Part shown: piece by piece, positions 5,176-6,509 of the stretch
Position numbering within the stretch: position 1 is the first letter of the stretch
Layout of the letters: every line of letters starts with the position of its first letter
Source of the DNA: Anaerolineae bacterium
Lineage (GTDB): Bacteria; Chloroflexota; Anaerolineae; 4572-78; J111
Length of the DNA stretch: 6,509 bases
Direction: 5' to 3'
NCBI GenBank assembly: GCA_020433785.1
Contig: JAGRCC010000113.1
Span: 1-6,509 of the forward strand
The notes under the pieces: generated by a model
Told to the model about the DNA's origin: nothing
The model's database searches: none
What the model saw: the letters and a program-made list of their open reading frames with translations, nothing else
Made by a program: the position numbers and the translations under genes

Positions 5176-5652
5176 ATGAACTGGTCTGCCCCACGTTCAC
5201 CCCAAGCTGAATCGGCCAGTTATACCTTGACTCTGGTCAATCAACTGGCCGAGTTGGTTAAACTCGCCAAGTGGCTCGAAGGGTTGGCCGGCCAGCTCGG
5301 TCTATCCGGCGAAGATGCTTTTAAGCTTGAACTGATCCTGAGCGAAGCCGTGACGAATGTAATCCAACACGGCTATGCCGACGCCGACCACGGCGATATC
5401 GAGATACGAGTGCAGGATCAAGGCAACCGGCTTAGGGTAGAAGTGAGGGATAAGGCCAAACCGTTCAATCCGCTGGAGCAGGCTGAAGTCGTTTTTCCCC
5501 GCACCCTGGACGAGGCAAGCGAGGGCGGGTTAGGCATTCATCTCGTTCGCACGTATACGGAGGCATGTTTTTATCAGCGGATCGATCATCAAAACGTGTT
5601 GGTGATGGTTCTCGCCGTGTCAAGGGGAGAACCGGATAAGGATAGGATGTAA
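5176..5652 (+). CDS. RsbW-type serine kinase / anti-sigma factor (HATPase_c_2)
   Basis: This 158-residue protein is one GHKL ATPase domain. The N box is E52-L-I-L-S-E57-A-V-T-N61-V-I-Q-H-G-Y, with E57 as catalytic base and N61 as Mg ligand. The G1 region is V-R-D92-K-A94-K-P-F-N-P, where the usual DxG is DxA. The G2 glycine loop is E116-G-G-L-G120-I-H-L-V. The fold matches RsbW/SpoIIAB, which bind a sigma factor or other effector and phosphorylate the partner STAS protein. Here the partner is the upstream gene 16 nt away; the downstream phosphatase starts 1 nt after this stop. No clear Shine-Dalgarno sequence precedes ATG 5176, so translation probably depends on coupling. The Gly-to-Ala change may alter nucleotide affinity, but the Asp that contacts adenine (D92) is kept, so I expect an active kinase. 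Confidence 0.88.
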   Translation: MNWSAPRSPQAESASYTLTLVNQLAELVKLAKWLEGLAGQLGLSGEDAFKLELILSEAVTNVIQHGYADADHGDIEIRVQDQGNRLRVEVRDKAKPFNPLEQAEVVFPRTLDEASEGGLGIHLVRTYTEACFYQRIDHQNVLVMVLAVSRGEPDKDRM

Positions 5653-5653
5653 A

Positions 5654-6509
5654 ATGGATACGATAGGCTTAATTCACAGTAATGCGGCTGTTACCACCCC
5701 AATCAATTATATCTCGCTGGCCAACCACAACCTTTTCAAAAATTTACCGCCCTCGTTGATCGAAACGATTCTGACGGAGGGTTCGATTCGGATGTTGCAA
5801 CCGGATGAAATGCTGCTGGCGCGGGGCGAAGAGAATCACTCCCTTTATCTGGTAATATCCGGACAATTGAAGGTATGCCTGGATGCGACCGGCTCTGATA
5901 TCAGCTTTTTGATTGAACCGGGTGAGTGTATCGGCGAGATGTCGATTATTGAAGAGCGACTGACCTCAGCCTACGTTATGGCCCAGGAAGAGTGCTGCTT
6001 GCTGGTGCTGAGTGAAGGTGTGTTCTGGGAAAAGCTGCTGAGTTATCCGGAGGCGGTACGTAATCTGCTGCAAATGTTATCGAAACGTATGCGTAACCAC
6101 AACCGGGTGACGCTGCAAACGTTAGAGCAGCAGTTACGGTACGAGCATTTTCAAAAGGAGCTAACCGCCGCCGGTAAAATTCAAGCGAACATTTTACCGC
6201 GAAAGACGCCGCTGTTCCCCAACCACCCTCAAGTTGATGTCGCCGCTATTATCGAACCGGCCAAGGCTGTGGGCGGCGATTTCTTCGATGCCTTCGCGCT
6301 CGATAATCAAACCATCTATATTGCCATCGGCGATGTTTCGGGTAAAGGCATGCCGGCAGCTCTGTTCATGGTTCGAGCCATCACCTTGCTGCGGATGGGC
6401 ATTTCGGACGAAGCCACCTTTGGGGCGGTGCTGCCGATGGTCAACCGCATGCTGGCCCAACATAATGAAGAGTGTATGTTTGTGAGCCTATTCGTCGGCC
6501 TGTTGAATG
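5654..6509 (+). CDS. cNMP-binding-domain / RsbU-type PP2C serine phosphatase fusion (3'-truncated by window)
   Basis: The open frame runs to the window end without a stop, giving 285 residues. Residues about 22-140 form a cyclic-nucleotide-binding (CAP_ED) domain: LFKNLPPSLIETIL, then LYLVISGQLKVCL, then the phosphate-cassette region G90-E91-C-I-G-E-M-S-I-I. A coiled linker helix (residues about 150-182) ends in the IQANILP motif that precedes SpoIIE/RsbU phosphatase domains. The catalytic domain follows, with metal ligands in V-G-G-D209-F-F-D212 and I-G-D227-V-S-G-K-G232, and the beginning of MFVSLFVG before truncation. Such enzymes dephosphorylate the STAS partner and turn the partner switch on; the N-terminal domain would be the input sensor. 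The cassette lacks the usual Arg (see findings). The ATG is 1 nt after the kinase stop with AGG at 5644-5646, so the three genes form one operon. The missing end should be about 100-120 residues. Confidence 0.9.
   Translation, partial: MDTIGLIHSNAAVTTPINYISLANHNLFKNLPPSLIETILTEGSIRMLQPDEMLLARGEENHSLYLVISGQLKVCLDATGSDISFLIEPGECIGEMSIIEERLTSAYVMAQEECCLLVLSEGVFWEKLLSYPEAVRNLLQMLSKRMRNHNRVTLQTLEQQLRYEHFQKELTAAGKIQANILPRKTPLFPNHPQVDVAAIIEPAKAVGGDFFDAFALDNQTIYIAIGDVSGKGMPAALFMVRAITLLRMGISDEATFGAVLPMVNRMLAQHNEECMFVSLFVGLLN

Overview
This 6.5-kb, GC-rich (roughly 60% by eye) bacterial window is a genomic stretch with eight complete or nearly complete genes and one gene tail, all on the + strand. Gene style suggests a Chloroflexota-like organism (Anaerolineae/Caldilineae relatives). 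The reasons are the lipid-anchored cytochrome c, the nos accessory genes, dispersed short inverted repeats, and an anti-sigma module with an ASYG-type STAS protein. That assignment is an inference from style and was not tested.

Region 1 (1-2123) is respiratory. It opens with the C-terminus of a NosY-like ABC permease, coupled by an ATGA overlap to nosL, a lipoprotein copper chaperone for nitrous oxide reductase. A 170-bp gap follows, carrying a MITE-like nested inverted-repeat element. Next come a lipoprotein c-type cytochrome and, from a probable near-leaderless promoter, two tandem paralogous four-helix membrane proteins with a conserved His...GWxxQ...W.FP signature. NosZ, NosD and NosF would be expected upstream, outside the window. 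The cytochrome is a plausible electron donor to the terminal reductase. The paralogue pair may be an uncharacterised membrane part of that chain.

Region 2 (2168-4650) is metabolic. It holds a full-length FGGY-family sugar kinase (xylulokinase-like, with an altered substrate loop), a striking G/T-only low-complexity tract with several G6-G7 runs, and a class I SAM-dependent methyltransferase. The methyltransferase has its own promoter and probably a TTG start.

Region 3 (4806-6509, running off the end) is a partner-switching signalling operon: a STAS anti-anti-sigma factor, an RsbW-type serine kinase/anti-sigma factor, and a cyclic-nucleotide-binding-domain/RsbU-type PP2C phosphatase fusion. 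The expected logic is that the phosphatase dephosphorylates the STAS protein, which then traps the kinase and frees its target. No sigma factor is present in the window.

No stretch of 300 bases or more lacks a gene. The longest gaps are 638-807 (inverted-repeat element), 3698-3894 (G/T tract plus promoter) and 4651-4805 (AT-rich leader). I saw no tRNA, rRNA, CRISPR array, transposase or convincing intrinsic terminator.
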